The notes: generated by a model not told the origin, from the letters alone. Counted from the first letter of the stretch, positions 29,034-36,414 are shown. The stretch is DNA of 64,000 nucleotides from Streptomyces smyrnaeus (GCF_017676345.1 NZ_JAFFZM010000002.1:434001-498000); one strand, 5' to 3'. A program made the numbers and translations.

Positions 29034-29335
29034 GCGGCCGATCCGGTCTGCCTCCGCTGGGTTTCGCGGAGGTCTTCGACCTCCCGCTCTGCGTCGACCT
29101 GCGGACTGCGGCGCGTGCCTTCGGCATCAGCTTGGGGACGGCCTACCGGCTTGTCGGTCTCGGCTCTTTTCCCTGCTTTGTGCTGCGAGTGGGTGGACGT
29201 TACAGGGTCCCGACGGCGTTCATGCTGCGAGCCCTCGGTATCGAGGAGAGGCCCGTGTACGCCGTCGATCTCGAAGCCGGCGCGGAGCACGTCAGCGTTC
29301 CTCATGCACCATCCCATCATGGAACGGAGGTCTAA
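29030..29335 (+). CDS. Excisionase/MerR-like helix-turn-helix protein
   Basis: About 101 residues, ATGA-coupled to the sigma-like gene. The segment VDLRTAARAFGISLGTAYRL followed by FPCFVLRVGGRYRVPTAFML is the short winged-HTH of the AlpA/excisionase type, in which the second half contacts DNA through the RYRVP wing. Such proteins regulate mobile elements or act in recombination, but no integrase is near. It probably regulates this operon or its host element. Confidence 0.7.
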   Translation: MSGRSGLPPLGFAEVFDLPLCVDLRTAARAFGISLGTAYRLVGLGSFPCFVLRVGGRYRVPTAFMLRALGIEERPVYAVDLEAGAEHVSVPHAPSHHGTEV

Positions 29336-29337
29336 AC

Positions 29338-30513
29338 ATGACCGCTTCTGGCACCATCGAGACCCAGCGCCAGCCCGGTGACGCGGTCTCACAAGGGGCT
29401 AATGTCCGAACCTGCTTCGTAATCGGCCCCATCGGGGATGCTCACGCGCCACACAACTCCGATGAGCACCGTGCCTGGGAGGACCATCTGCGCATTTTCG
29501 AGAAGGTGATCGTCCCTGCTTGTGCCCGGTTCGAAATCGAGGCGCTCAGGGCGGACCGTATCAGTCGCGCGGGAGACATCAACGAGCAGATCTGCCGGTA
29601 CGTCCTCCAGGCTGACCTCGTCATCGCGGACGTGAGTGGTGGCAACCCCAACGTGATGTACGAGTTGGGGCTCCGGCATATCACCGGTAAGCCGACGATC
29701 CATATCGGGGAGTACGGTCAACTTCCGTTCGATATCGCGCCGATCAGGACGATCCGGTACAATCGTTCGCTCAGCGGATTCGCAGATGCCCGGGCGGAAA
29801 TTGAGGGGACTTTGGCGGACGGACTCCAGGAGGGTTTCGACCTCCTGACTCCGGCCAGAGTTCTGCGCGGCGTGCAGACCACAGACGTCGTTAGGTCGTC
29901 GGGGTCGGGGGAAACAGACCAGGCCGATGACGCCCCGGGCCTGCTCGACGACTTCGCCGCCATCGAGGTTGGTCTGGAAGCGATGGCCGGGGACATGGAT
30001 GCGATCACCGCAGCGATTGAGGCGATCGCTGCGATGACGGAGCAGTTCGCTCCAGAGTTTGAGAAGCTGAACCAGTCCAACGCCCCCATGAGCGCTCGTC
30101 TCTCTCTGGTGCACCAGTATGGGAAGGGCCTCAGCGCTCCTGCGGAGAACATGGACCGGTCAGCTCAGGCGTTCTCCCGACGCATGGTCACCCTCGACAG
30201 TGGGGTCCGGGCCGCGCTGGGCCTTATCGAAGCCACACCGCCCGACGAACGGGATGAGGGGGCAGCCGAGTTTCTCGAACAACTCGTGGACCTGGCCCAG
30301 TCCGCTCAGGGAGGGCTGGAGGGCCTTACCGTCTTCGGCGGGGCGGCTGAGGAACTGGGTGGCCTCAGCCGGAACCTGCGGGTCCCGATCAAACGCATCG
30401 GCTCCGCTATAAAGCGGGTGACTTCCGCGATGACCTGCATCGACGAGTGGGCAAGTACTGCTCGCGCACTCGTTTCCGAGCCCACTCCGGACCTCTCCTG
30501 TGCATCTGAGTGA
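29338..30513 (+). CDS. TIR-like / nucleoside 2-deoxyribosyltransferase-fold protein
   Basis: About 391 residues; GGAGG lies 8 bases before the ATG. The N-terminal Rossmann-like domain has CFVIGPIGD (26-34), RADRISRAGDINEQI (71-85) and ADLVIADVSGGNPNVMYELG (92-111); Glu109 corresponds to the catalytic Glu of this superfamily, which splits N-glycosidic bonds of nucleotides or NAD. Residues about 215-380 are alpha-helical and may oligomerise. It is the last gene of the second Crp-cyclase operon. By analogy with other defence effectors it could deplete nucleotides or NAD when triggered. Confidence 0.7.
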   Translation: MTASGTIETQRQPGDAVSQGANVRTCFVIGPIGDAHAPHNSDEHRAWEDHLRIFEKVIVPACARFEIEALRADRISRAGDINEQICRYVLQADLVIADVSGGNPNVMYELGLRHITGKPTIHIGEYGQLPFDIAPIRTIRYNRSLSGFADARAEIEGTLADGLQEGFDLLTPARVLRGVQTTDVVRSSGSGETDQADDAPGLLDDFAAIEVGLEAMAGDMDAITAAIEAIAAMTEQFAPEFEKLNQSNAPMSARLSLVHQYGKGLSAPAENMDRSAQAFSRRMVTLDSGVRAALGLIEATPPDERDEGAAEFLEQLVDLAQSAQGGLEGLTVFGGAAEELGGLSRNLRVPIKRIGSAIKRVTSAMTCIDEWASTARALVSEPTPDLSCASE

Positions 30514-30551
30514 AAGACGGACGCGCCCCCTGGCCGCCTGGTAAAAGGAGA

Positions 30552-30700
30552 ACTTCGTAGGGCCCCACCGTCTCGCCGGTGAGGCCCTACGTCCTGCCCG
30601 GTGAGAGCTGAGCGAAGGGCGAAGGGTACAAGATGCGAATTCGTGAGGGGGCGCCCCACACGTTCTCCAGCTGTTCGCCCGGGGGTTCGGGGCGGCGAGG
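30552..30700 (-). pseudogene. Degenerate tRNA-Ser copy with its terminator
   Basis: Bases 30552-30612 align with 55052-55113 (terminator stem CGTAGGGCCCCACCG and the following GCCCGGTGAGAGCTG), and 30613-30700 align with the intact tRNA-Ser at 55114-55198 (for example GCGAATTCGTGAGGGG against TTCGAACTCGTGAGGGG). The tRNA part has many changes: the T-loop is altered and the anticodon arm broken. Same orientation as the intact gene. Reading: an old tRNA 3'-end copy left by integration, or an ancient duplication. The rest of the gap 30514-30915 has no gene that I can support. Confidence 0.6.
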
Positions 30701-30765
30701 TCGTCCTGGGCGCTGGCGGAGTGGCCCGCTGGCAGCTACTCGAACGGCACTGCGCGGTGCTGATT

Positions 30766-30785
30766 GCAACCAGAACTGCAACCAC
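30766..30785 (+). repeat. 20-bp direct repeat, copy 1
   Basis: GCAACCAGAACTGCAACCAC, identical to 51031-51050 in the same orientation. A partial third copy (GGCAACTGCAACCAC) stands at 55036-55050, directly before the tRNA-Ser terminator. A likely recombination or attachment-type sequence. Confidence 0.7.
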
Positions 30786-30915
30786 TGATCCGTAGAGAAA
30801 CGCCTGTTCATCCCTCCTGCTGGCCGTAACCGAACAGGCGCTCTTCCCAGCCTGCCGAGTGTTGCCCAGACTGCTGCGGAGGCGAGGGGCGAGGTGCGGG
30901 GCGAGGGGGACCGGG

Positions 30916-31623
30916 ATGGCTGCTCGACGGCGGGGTCGGCGATCGGTTGGACGGAAGCGGCGTGCGGCGCGGCTGAAAGCAGCCGCGATCGCAGCAGGAC
31001 TGTCGTTGGTTCTCCTGGTGGCCTTCTGGTCGACGATCTGGCCGTATCTCGCCGGAACCGCGCTCGCGGGTGGCGTCGGTGCTGCCGGCTGGTGGCTGTG
31101 GCGCAAGGACCGCGCCGCACGGGGCAGTGACCGTCGCTGGCGGGCGGAGGAGGCCGTGAAGGCGGGCCGTCGCACTCTCGCCGAGGTGGACGTGATGACG
31201 GGGAGGGACTTCGAGGAGTTGGTCGCCGACCTGTGCCGCAGGGACGGGTGTACGGCAGTGCGCCGGGTGGGCGGCTCCCACGACAACGGTGCCGATGTCG
31301 TGGGGCGTCTGCCGGACGGCCGCTCCATGGTGATCCAGTGCAAGCGCTACGCGCCGAGCAGTTCGATCGCCAGCCGGGAGATGAGGGACCTTCTGGGGGC
31401 CAAGGTGCACTTCGCCGCGGATGTGGCCGTCTTCGTGACGACCACGCGTTTCAGCCGCCCCTCCGAGGCGTTCGCCGTGGAGCACGGCATTCTCGCCGTC
31501 CACCGCGACCATCTGGGCATGTGGAACAACGGTGCTTCACTGGAGTCGCTGATCGGCGTCAACGGCGCGGGGCAGGGCGATGGACGGCACCGCGCCCGGT
31601 GGAAGAAGACCTACCGGGCATGA
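30916..31623 (+). CDS. Membrane-anchored Mrr-like restriction endonuclease
   Basis: About 235 residues from ATG 30916 (GAGGGGGA ahead). A basic N-terminus precedes two hydrophobic helices (LSLVLLVAFWSTIWPYLAG and a following helix, residues about 28-75). The C-terminal Mrr_cat-type PD-(D/E)xK domain is FEELVADLCRRDGC, then GADVVGRLPDGRSMVIQCKR (Asp and Gln-x-Lys). Mrr-type enzymes cut foreign or modified DNA; the membrane anchor suggests action at the DNA entry site. No methylase is beside it. Confidence 0.8.
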   Translation: MAARRRGRRSVGRKRRAARLKAAAIAAGLSLVLLVAFWSTIWPYLAGTALAGGVGAAGWWLWRKDRAARGSDRRWRAEEAVKAGRRTLAEVDVMTGRDFEELVADLCRRDGCTAVRRVGGSHDNGADVVGRLPDGRSMVIQCKRYAPSSSIASREMRDLLGAKVHFAADVAVFVTTTRFSRPSEAFAVEHGILAVHRDHLGMWNNGASLESLIGVNGAGQGDGRHRARWKKTYRA

Positions 31624-31744
31624 CGCCCAAGGGTTGCGCGGTGTCGCGGCCCCGGAGGTCGGCCGGTGGCCGCCGCGTACGGATCGTCAACGGCTGCCGG
31701 GCTCCGGCCTGCCGCCGTCCGCGCCGTCCGCCCAGTGCCGTGCT

Positions 31745-32010
31745 GCGGGTCCCGTGCCGTGTGTCGTGCACGGTGGTGGTCAGGCGCTCGACGAGGCCGG
31801 CGGTCTGCGCGGCCTGGCGCAGCTGGTCGAGGCCGATGGGGCTGGAATCGGTGGTCTGTGCGATGAAGCCGTCGTCGGCGAAGAACAGCGCGTCGCGGCC
31901 GTGACCGGCCCCAACTCCAGCACGTCCCGGGTATCGGCAGCCGAGTCCGGGCCGTCCCAGGGTGTCCCGGGGGCAGTTGCGGGCGGGGACGGTGGAGCTG
32001 CTGGGGCTTT
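31745..32010 (-). pseudogene. Fragment of a SAM-dependent methyltransferase
   Basis: On the minus strand, TPWDGPDSAADTRDVLELG is followed after a one-base shift by GRDALFFADDGFIAQTTDSS and LDQLRQAAQTAGLVERLTTT. This is SAM motif I (VLELGPGTGRDALFF) and the following region of a class I methyltransferase, broken by a frameshift in motif I and ending near residue 90. It lies just downstream of arsC, so it may have been an arsenic-cluster methyltransferase. Confidence 0.6.
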
Positions 32011-32023
32011 CACCTTTCCCCTT

Positions 32024-32452
32024 TCACCTGGTGCTCGCGGGGCCCGCCGCGTCGATCTCGGCGACGAGTGCCTCGACGCGGGTCTTGATCTCGTCGCGGA
32101 TGGGGCGTACGGCTTCCACGCCCTTGCCTGCCGGGTCTTCCAGTGCCCAGTCGAGGTACTTCTTGCCGGGGAAGACGGGGCAGGCGTCGCCGCAGCCCAT
32201 GGTGATGACGTAGTCGGACGCCTGGACGGCCTCCGTGGTGAGCACCTTCGGCTGCCGGCCGGAGATGTCGATGCCGACCTCCCTCATCGCCTCGATGGCC
32301 GCCGGGTTGACCTGGTCGCCAGGGATCGAGCCCGCTGAGCGGACCTCGACGCGGTCGCCCGCGAGGTGGGTGAGGAATCCGGCTGCCATCTGGGAGCGTC
32401 CGGCGTTGTGGAGGCAGACGAACAGCACGGACGCGGCTGGGGTGGAGGGCAT
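32024..32452 (-). CDS. arsC: Arsenate reductase (LMW-phosphatase type)
   Basis: About 142 residues from ATG 32452 (GAAGGAT ahead). The CX5R loop is LFVCLHNAGRSQMAAGF; later motifs EVRSAGSIPG and VITMGCGDACPVFPGKKYLD carry the Cys pair region of thiol-coupled arsenate reductases. It reduces arsenate to arsenite, using thioredoxin or mycothiol. The start overlaps the stop of a 36-codon mini-ORF by one base (TGATG), so translation may be coupled. The acr3 pump lies divergently. Confidence 0.93.
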   Translation of the reverse strand: MPSTPAASVLFVCLHNAGRSQMAAGFLTHLAGDRVEVRSAGSIPGDQVNPAAIEAMREVGIDISGRQPKVLTTEAVQASDYVITMGCGDACPVFPGKKYLDWALEDPAGKGVEAVRPIRDEIKTRVEALVAEIDAAGPASTR

Positions 32453-32562
32453 CAGTTCATCCTTCGCGGTCGGTTCAGCAGCTTCGCGGTGCGGTTCGGC
32501 GGGGCTGCGGCCGGCTGGGAGCGGCCCGCGTCGTGGCTGCACACGAACAGCGCCCGGGTCAT
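32452..32562 (-). CDS. 36-aa mini-ORF resembling an ArsC N-terminus
   Basis: The product begins MTRALFVCSHDAGRSQPAAA and ends RPRRMN. It copies the CX5R active-site loop of ArsC (CSHDAGR) and then degrades. Its stop overlaps the arsC ATG (TGATG). It may be the remnant of a duplicated arsC or a leader peptide that couples translation. No independent function is claimed. Confidence 0.5.
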   Translation of the reverse strand: MTRALFVCSHDAGRSQPAAAPPNRTAKLLNRPRRMN

Positions 32563-32667
32563 CGCGGCGTCCGGGACCGCCCGGGAGCGCCTCCGGGCGA
32601 GCGCGTCCGGGCGCTCGGGTGGGCGCCGGCCGCCCCGGGCGGCGGCCAGGGCCGGGTTGGCGTCAGC

Positions 32668-32683
32668 TTCGAATGATGTGACA
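32668..32683. promoter_or_regulatory. Diverged ArsR-type box in the arsC/arsR gap
   Basis: TTCGAATGATGTGACA resembles the inverse of the boxes near 35.2 and 36.4 kb (TTCGAT-N4-GTCAA), with a one-base shift. It stands 10 bases before the arsR start. A weaker call than the other three. Confidence 0.4.
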
Positions 32684-32693
32684 GTATCAGTCC

Positions 32694-33008
32694 ATGCTGA
32701 CGTCAGTCGACGCTGACCTGATCCGGGTGCTGGCCGACCCGCTCAGGATGAAGATCGTGCATCTGCTGGCGCGTGAGACCTTGTGCACCACGCATCTGGT
32801 CGAGGAGACCGGCGCGCGCCAGACCAACCTGTCCAACCATCTGCGGGTGCTGCGCGAGGCCGGGGTGGTGGAGACCGAGCCGTGCGGCCGCTTCACCTAC
32901 TACCGCCTGCGGTCCGACGTCATCGCCGTATTGGCCGGGCAGTTCACCGAGCTGGCCGAGACCGCCCGTGCCACCGCCGCTGCCGACATCAAGAGGGCCT
33001 GCCCATGA
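32694..33008 (+). CDS. arsR: ArsR/SmtB-family repressor 1
   Basis: About 104 residues. Winged helix: ADPLRMKIVHLL, ETLCTTHLVEETGARQTNLS and LREAGVVETEPCGRFTYYRL. Cys residues at 31, in the wing and at the C-terminus could bind arsenite, although the classic ELCVCDL site is absent. The stop overlaps the acr3 start (ATGA). It likely represses this arsR-acr3 unit and perhaps the divergent arsC. A diverged ArsR-type box is at 32668-32683. Confidence 0.9.
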   Translation: MLTSVDADLIRVLADPLRMKIVHLLARETLCTTHLVEETGARQTNLSNHLRVLREAGVVETEPCGRFTYYRLRSDVIAVLAGQFTELAETARATAAADIKRACP

Positions 33009-34105
33009 GCACCACCGAAGAGACCACCAGCCCACCTGCGGACGAGGCCCCCGCCGCAGTCGGGGGTGTCGTCGGCAAGCTCTCCACCCTCGACCGCTTT
33101 CTGGCCGTGTGGATCCTGGCCGCCATGGCCGTCGGGCTGGGCCTGGGCCGGGCGATTCCCGGTCTGAACGACGCGCTGTCCAAGGTCGAGATCGGCGGCA
33201 TCTCGCTGCCGATCGCCATCGGCCTGCTGGTCATGATGTATCCGGTCCTGGCCAAGGTCCGCTACGACAAGCTCGACGCGGTCACCGGCGACAAGAAGCT
33301 GATGATCTCGTCCCTGGTCATCAACTGGGTCCTCGGTCCGGCCGTGATGTTCGCCCTCGCCTGGCTCTTCCTGCCCGACCTGCCGGAGTACCGCACCGGT
33401 CTGATCATCGTCGGCCTGGCCCGCTGTATCGCCATGGTGATCATCTGGAACGACCTGGCCTGTGGCGACCGGGAAGCCGCCGCCGTACTCGTCGCCCTCA
33501 ACTCCGTCTTCCAGGTCCTCGCCTTCGGCCTGCTCGGCTGGTTCTACCTCGACCTGCTGCCCCGGTGGCTGAACCTCGGCGACGGGCAGGGCCTGGACGT
33601 GTCCGTATGGCACATCGCGCTGAACGTCGTCGTCTTCCTCGGCGTCCCGCTGCTGGCCGGGTTCCTCACCCGCCGCCTGGGCGAGAAGAAGATGGGCCGC
33701 GAACCCTACGAGCAGAAGTTCCTGCCCAAGATCGGACCGTGGGCCCTCTACGGCCTGCTGTTCACCATCGTGCTGCTCTTCGCCCTCCAGGGGAAGACGA
33801 TCACCTCGCAGCCCCTGGACGTGGCCCGTATCGCGCTGCCGCTGCTGGTGTACTTCGCGCTGATGTGGTTCGGCACCTTCGCCCTCGGCAAGGCGATCGG
33901 CCTGGCCTACGACCGCACCGCCACCCTGGCCTTCACCGCCGCCGGGAACAACTTCGAGCTGGCCATCGCGGTGGCCATCGCCACCTTCGGTGTCACCTCG
34001 GGCCAGGCCCTCTCCGGCGTCGTCGGCCCGCTGATCGAGGTCCCGGTGCTGGTGGCGCTGGTCTACGTATCCCTGGCCTGGCGCAGGAAGTTCGCCGCGC
34101 GGTGA
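33005..34105 (+). CDS. acr3: ACR3-family arsenite efflux pump
   Basis: About 366 residues with about ten transmembrane helices. The conserved ACR3 motif GLARCIAMVIIWNDLACGD holds the essential Cys; AALNSVFQVLAFGLLGWF-type and TAAGNNFELAIAVAIATFG regions also fit. It exports arsenite by proton-driven transport. Coupled to arsR by ATGA. Its stop overlaps a GTG that opens a truncated flavin monooxygenase remnant, so the original operon was longer. Confidence 0.95.
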   Translation: MSTTEETTSPPADEAPAAVGGVVGKLSTLDRFLAVWILAAMAVGLGLGRAIPGLNDALSKVEIGGISLPIAIGLLVMMYPVLAKVRYDKLDAVTGDKKLMISSLVINWVLGPAVMFALAWLFLPDLPEYRTGLIIVGLARCIAMVIIWNDLACGDREAAAVLVALNSVFQVLAFGLLGWFYLDLLPRWLNLGDGQGLDVSVWHIALNVVVFLGVPLLAGFLTRRLGEKKMGREPYEQKFLPKIGPWALYGLLFTIVLLFALQGKTITSQPLDVARIALPLLVYFALMWFGTFALGKAIGLAYDRTATLAFTAAGNNFELAIAVAIATFGVTSGQALSGVVGPLIEVPVLVALVYVSLAWRRKFAAR

Positions 34106-34190
34106 CGCAGCAGGTCGACGTGGTGGTCGGCGGCGGCCAGGCAGGGCTCGCCGCCGGGTGCGCTCGGAAGGGGCTCTCGTTCGCCAACGG
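34102..34190 (+). pseudogene. N-terminal remnant of a flavin monooxygenase
   Basis: From GTG 34102 (overlapping the acr3 stop) the frame reads VTQQVDVVVGGGQAGLAAG and then KGLSFANGQN before the similarity ends. This is the FAD-binding GxGxxG start of an NAD(P)/FAD monooxygenase of the type common in ars clusters. Deletion has removed the rest. Confidence 0.65.
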
Positions 34191-34282
34191 GCAGAACCGG
34201 TCGAGCATCGTCTCCACGACATGGGCGCGGGCGACGATGGCCGACCGCAGCCGACAGCCGGCCCGGTTCCGTGCTGCGCGGG

Positions 34283-34795
34283 TCAGACGATCGCGGGGCT
34301 GCGGCGCTCGACCAGGACGACGTCGCGCCAGTGGCCGTGGTGGCGGCCGATGCGCTCGCGGGTGCCGATGACGCGGAATCCGGCGCGCTGGTGGACGGCG
34401 AGGCTGGCGGTGTTCTCCGGGAAGATGCCCGACTGGATGGTCCAGATCCCGGCGGCCTCGGTGGAGTCGACCAGTGCCTTGAGCAGCGCGGAGGCGATGC
34501 CCCTGCCGCGTGCGCCAGGGTGGACGTAGACGGAGTGCTCGACCACACCGGCGTAGGCGCAGCGGTCGGAGACCTTGGTGGCCGCGATCCACCCGAGGAC
34601 CGTTCCGTTCGCGTCGAGGGCGGCGAAGCGGTGGTCGGGCAGCTTGGCCGCGTCGAAGGCGTCCCAGGTGGGGGCGGTGGTCTCGAAGGTGGCGTCGCCC
34701 TCGTCGATGCCCGCCTGGTAGATCGCCAGTACGTCGTCGGCGTGCTCACGGGTCAGTGGGACGACGCGCGTGCTCGAAGGGTCGGGGCGGCTCAT
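34283..34795 (-). CDS. GNAT acetyltransferase, ArsN1-like
   Basis: About 170 residues. GNAT motif A: EHSVYVHPGARGRGIASALL; motif B: IWTIQSGIFPENTASLAVHQ then RAGFRVIGTRERIG. This pattern is that of the phosphinothricin/arsinothricin N-acetyltransferases (ArsN1), consistent with the arsenic context. It would acetylate the amino group of an organoarsenic or phosphinic amino acid with acetyl-CoA. It follows arsR2 by two bases, so the two form one operon. Confidence 0.85.
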   Translation of the reverse strand: MSRPDPSSTRVVPLTREHADDVLAIYQAGIDEGDATFETTAPTWDAFDAAKLPDHRFAALDANGTVLGWIAATKVSDRCAYAGVVEHSVYVHPGARGRGIASALLKALVDSTEAAGIWTIQSGIFPENTASLAVHQRAGFRVIGTRERIGRHHGHWRDVVLVERRSPAIV

Positions 34796-34797
34796 CG

Positions 34798-35154
34798 TCA
34801 GGCGGCTGCGGGGGCTGTCGTCAGGATCTGGCCCATCGCGGCGAGCACGGAGGGGGCGACGCTGTAGTAGACCCAGGTCCCGCGCCGCTCGGAGAGCAGC
34901 AGCCCGGCCTCCTTCAGCTTCTTCAAGTGGTGGGAGACGGTCGGCTGGGAGACGCCGACGTCGGAGATGTCGCACACGCACGCCTCGCCCCCCGCGTGGG
35001 AGGCGACCGCGGAGAACAGCCGCAGCCGTACCGGGTCGCTGAGCGCCTTGAACATCCGCGCGGCGGTCTCGGCCTCCTCCGCGGTCATGGGGCGCTCGGT
35101 CAGCGGCGGGCAGCACGGCACCACCTCGGCCGACGGCGGACTCGTCTTCGACAT
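34798..35154 (-). CDS. arsR: ArsR/SmtB-family repressor 2
   Basis: About 118 residues from ATG 35154. ACVCDISDVGVSQPTVSHHL contains the arsenite-sensing Cys pair (CVC, about residues 59 and 61) before the recognition helix; an extra Cys pair (PCCPP) is near the N-terminus. The start is 10 bases from an ArsR-type box (35164-35181). It probably controls itself, the acetyltransferase and the flavoprotein genes that carry the same box. Confidence 0.92.
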   Translation of the reverse strand: MSKTSPPSAEVVPCCPPLTERPMTAEEAETAARMFKALSDPVRLRLFSAVASHAGGEACVCDISDVGVSQPTVSHHLKKLKEAGLLLSERRGTWVYYSVAPSVLAAMGQILTTAPAAA

Positions 35155-35163
35155 ACCCCTATT

Positions 35164-35181
35164 TTGACATGAATCGAAACA
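35164..35181. promoter_or_regulatory. ArsR-type box, copy 1
   Basis: TTGACATGAATCGAAACA, directly upstream of arsR2. The same TTGAC-N4-ATCGAA-N-CA pattern recurs at 36372-36389 and 36415-36432. It is an imperfect dyad (TTGAC against TTCGAT). Confidence 0.65.
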
Positions 35182-35261
35182 GTAGGCCAGGGGTACGGAC
35201 CGCCGCTGCTCGACAGCCACTGATGCCGTACCCCTGGACGCGTGCCCCAGGCGTGCCCTGC

Positions 35262-36338
35262 TTACAGGCCGACCGCCGCAGGGGCCTTGCGGACGTGGGC
35301 GACGAGCGGTGGAGTCACGTGCTCCGCGTCCCGGGCGACGCCGCGCAGTGTGTTGGAGGCGAAGGAGCGCTGGAATTCCAGACCGAGGTGCACCAGGCCG
35401 GGGTGGGTCAGGGAGAGACCGTCGCTGTGCAGTGGCATGCCGCTCTCGTCCAGGGCGCCGAGCGGGTGCAGGTAGGGCAGGTCGGGCCGGTATCCGGTGG
35501 CCAGCAGGACCACATCGACGCGTTCGCGCTCCCCGTCCGCCCAGACGACGTGTTCCCCGTCCAGGGCCGCGAACATCTCCCGCCGCTCTAGCAGGCCCTT
35601 CTCCAGGGCGCGGCGGTAGTCGCCGGTGTCCATGACGAGCGTGCCGGGAACGGCTCGGGCAAGCCAGGCGGGCGGCAGTTGGTCGAAGCCGCTGGTGGTC
35701 GTCCAGTGGTGGATGTCCTTGCCGTCCCTGATCTGCGGCAGGAACCGGATCGGGGCGCGAGTGGCGAGCGTGACCTGGGCGATCCGGGCGAGTTCGTGGC
35801 CGACCTGGACGGCGGAGTTGCCGCCGCCGACCACGACCACGCGCTTTCCGGCGTACGGCTCGGGGGCGCGATAGTCGGCAACGTGCAGCAGTTCACCGGC
35901 GAAGCTGTCCTGGCCGGGAAGCCGGGGCCGGTGCGGATTGCCGAACGAGCCGCTGGCCGCGACGACGCCGGCCGCACGGAGTACGGTGCCCGGCCCGGTG
36001 CGCACCAGGAAGCCGCCGTCGCCGCTCGCCGTGACGCTCTCCACGCGGGTGCCGAGCCGGATCTCGGCATCCAGCCCGGCGGCCACTCTCGTCAGGTAGT
36101 CGGTCACCTCGTCCCGGTGGGGGTAGTGGTCCCCCTCCCCGGGGAACGGCGTGCCGGGTATCGCGCTGAAGCGGGCCGGCGAGAAGAGCGTGAGGCTGTC
36201 GTAGTACCGGGGCCAGGATCCGGCCGCCCGGTCGGAGGCCTCCAGTACGAGAGGTCTGATCCCCTCCGCGAGCAGTGCCTGGGCTGCGGCCAGTCCGGAC
36301 TGGCCTCCGCCGATGACCGCGACGTCCACGTGTTCCAT
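35262..36338 (-). CDS. Flavin-dependent monooxygenase/oxidoreductase, ArsO-like
   Basis: About 358 residues. FAD motif VAVIGGGQSGLAAAQALL at the N-terminus, NADP motif VVVVGGGNSAVQVGHEL in the middle, and ATGYRPDLPYLHPL near the end. This is the two-dinucleotide-fold architecture of ArsO and related flavoprotein monooxygenases. ArsO-type proteins are found in arsenic operons; the exact reaction here (for example trivalent organoarsenical oxidation) is inferred. It is divergent from the second flavoprotein, with two ArsR-type boxes between. Confidence 0.85.
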   Translation of the reverse strand: MEHVDVAVIGGGQSGLAAAQALLAEGIRPLVLEASDRAAGSWPRYYDSLTLFSPARFSAIPGTPFPGEGDHYPHRDEVTDYLTRVAAGLDAEIRLGTRVESVTASGDGGFLVRTGPGTVLRAAGVVAASGSFGNPHRPRLPGQDSFAGELLHVADYRAPEPYAGKRVVVVGGGNSAVQVGHELARIAQVTLATRAPIRFLPQIRDGKDIHHWTTTSGFDQLPPAWLARAVPGTLVMDTGDYRRALEKGLLERREMFAALDGEHVVWADGERERVDVVLLATGYRPDLPYLHPLGALDESGMPLHSDGLSLTHPGLVHLGLEFQRSFASNTLRGVARDAEHVTPPLVAHVRKAPAAVGL

Positions 36339-36371
36339 GTGCGAGGCTCCTGGATTCGGCAGGCATCTATG

Positions 36372-36389
36372 TTGACGCGTATCGAATCA
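36372..36389. promoter_or_regulatory. ArsR-type box, copy 2
   Basis: TTGACGCGTATCGAATCA, 34 bases upstream of the leftward flavoprotein start. Confidence 0.6.
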
Positions 36390-36414
36390 GTTGCCATGCT
36401 GGCAGCACAAGACA

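Noticed and set aside
29338..30513. Thoeris system
   Set aside because: A TIR-like protein is present but no ThsA-type NADase partner; the neighbours are a cyclase operon instead.
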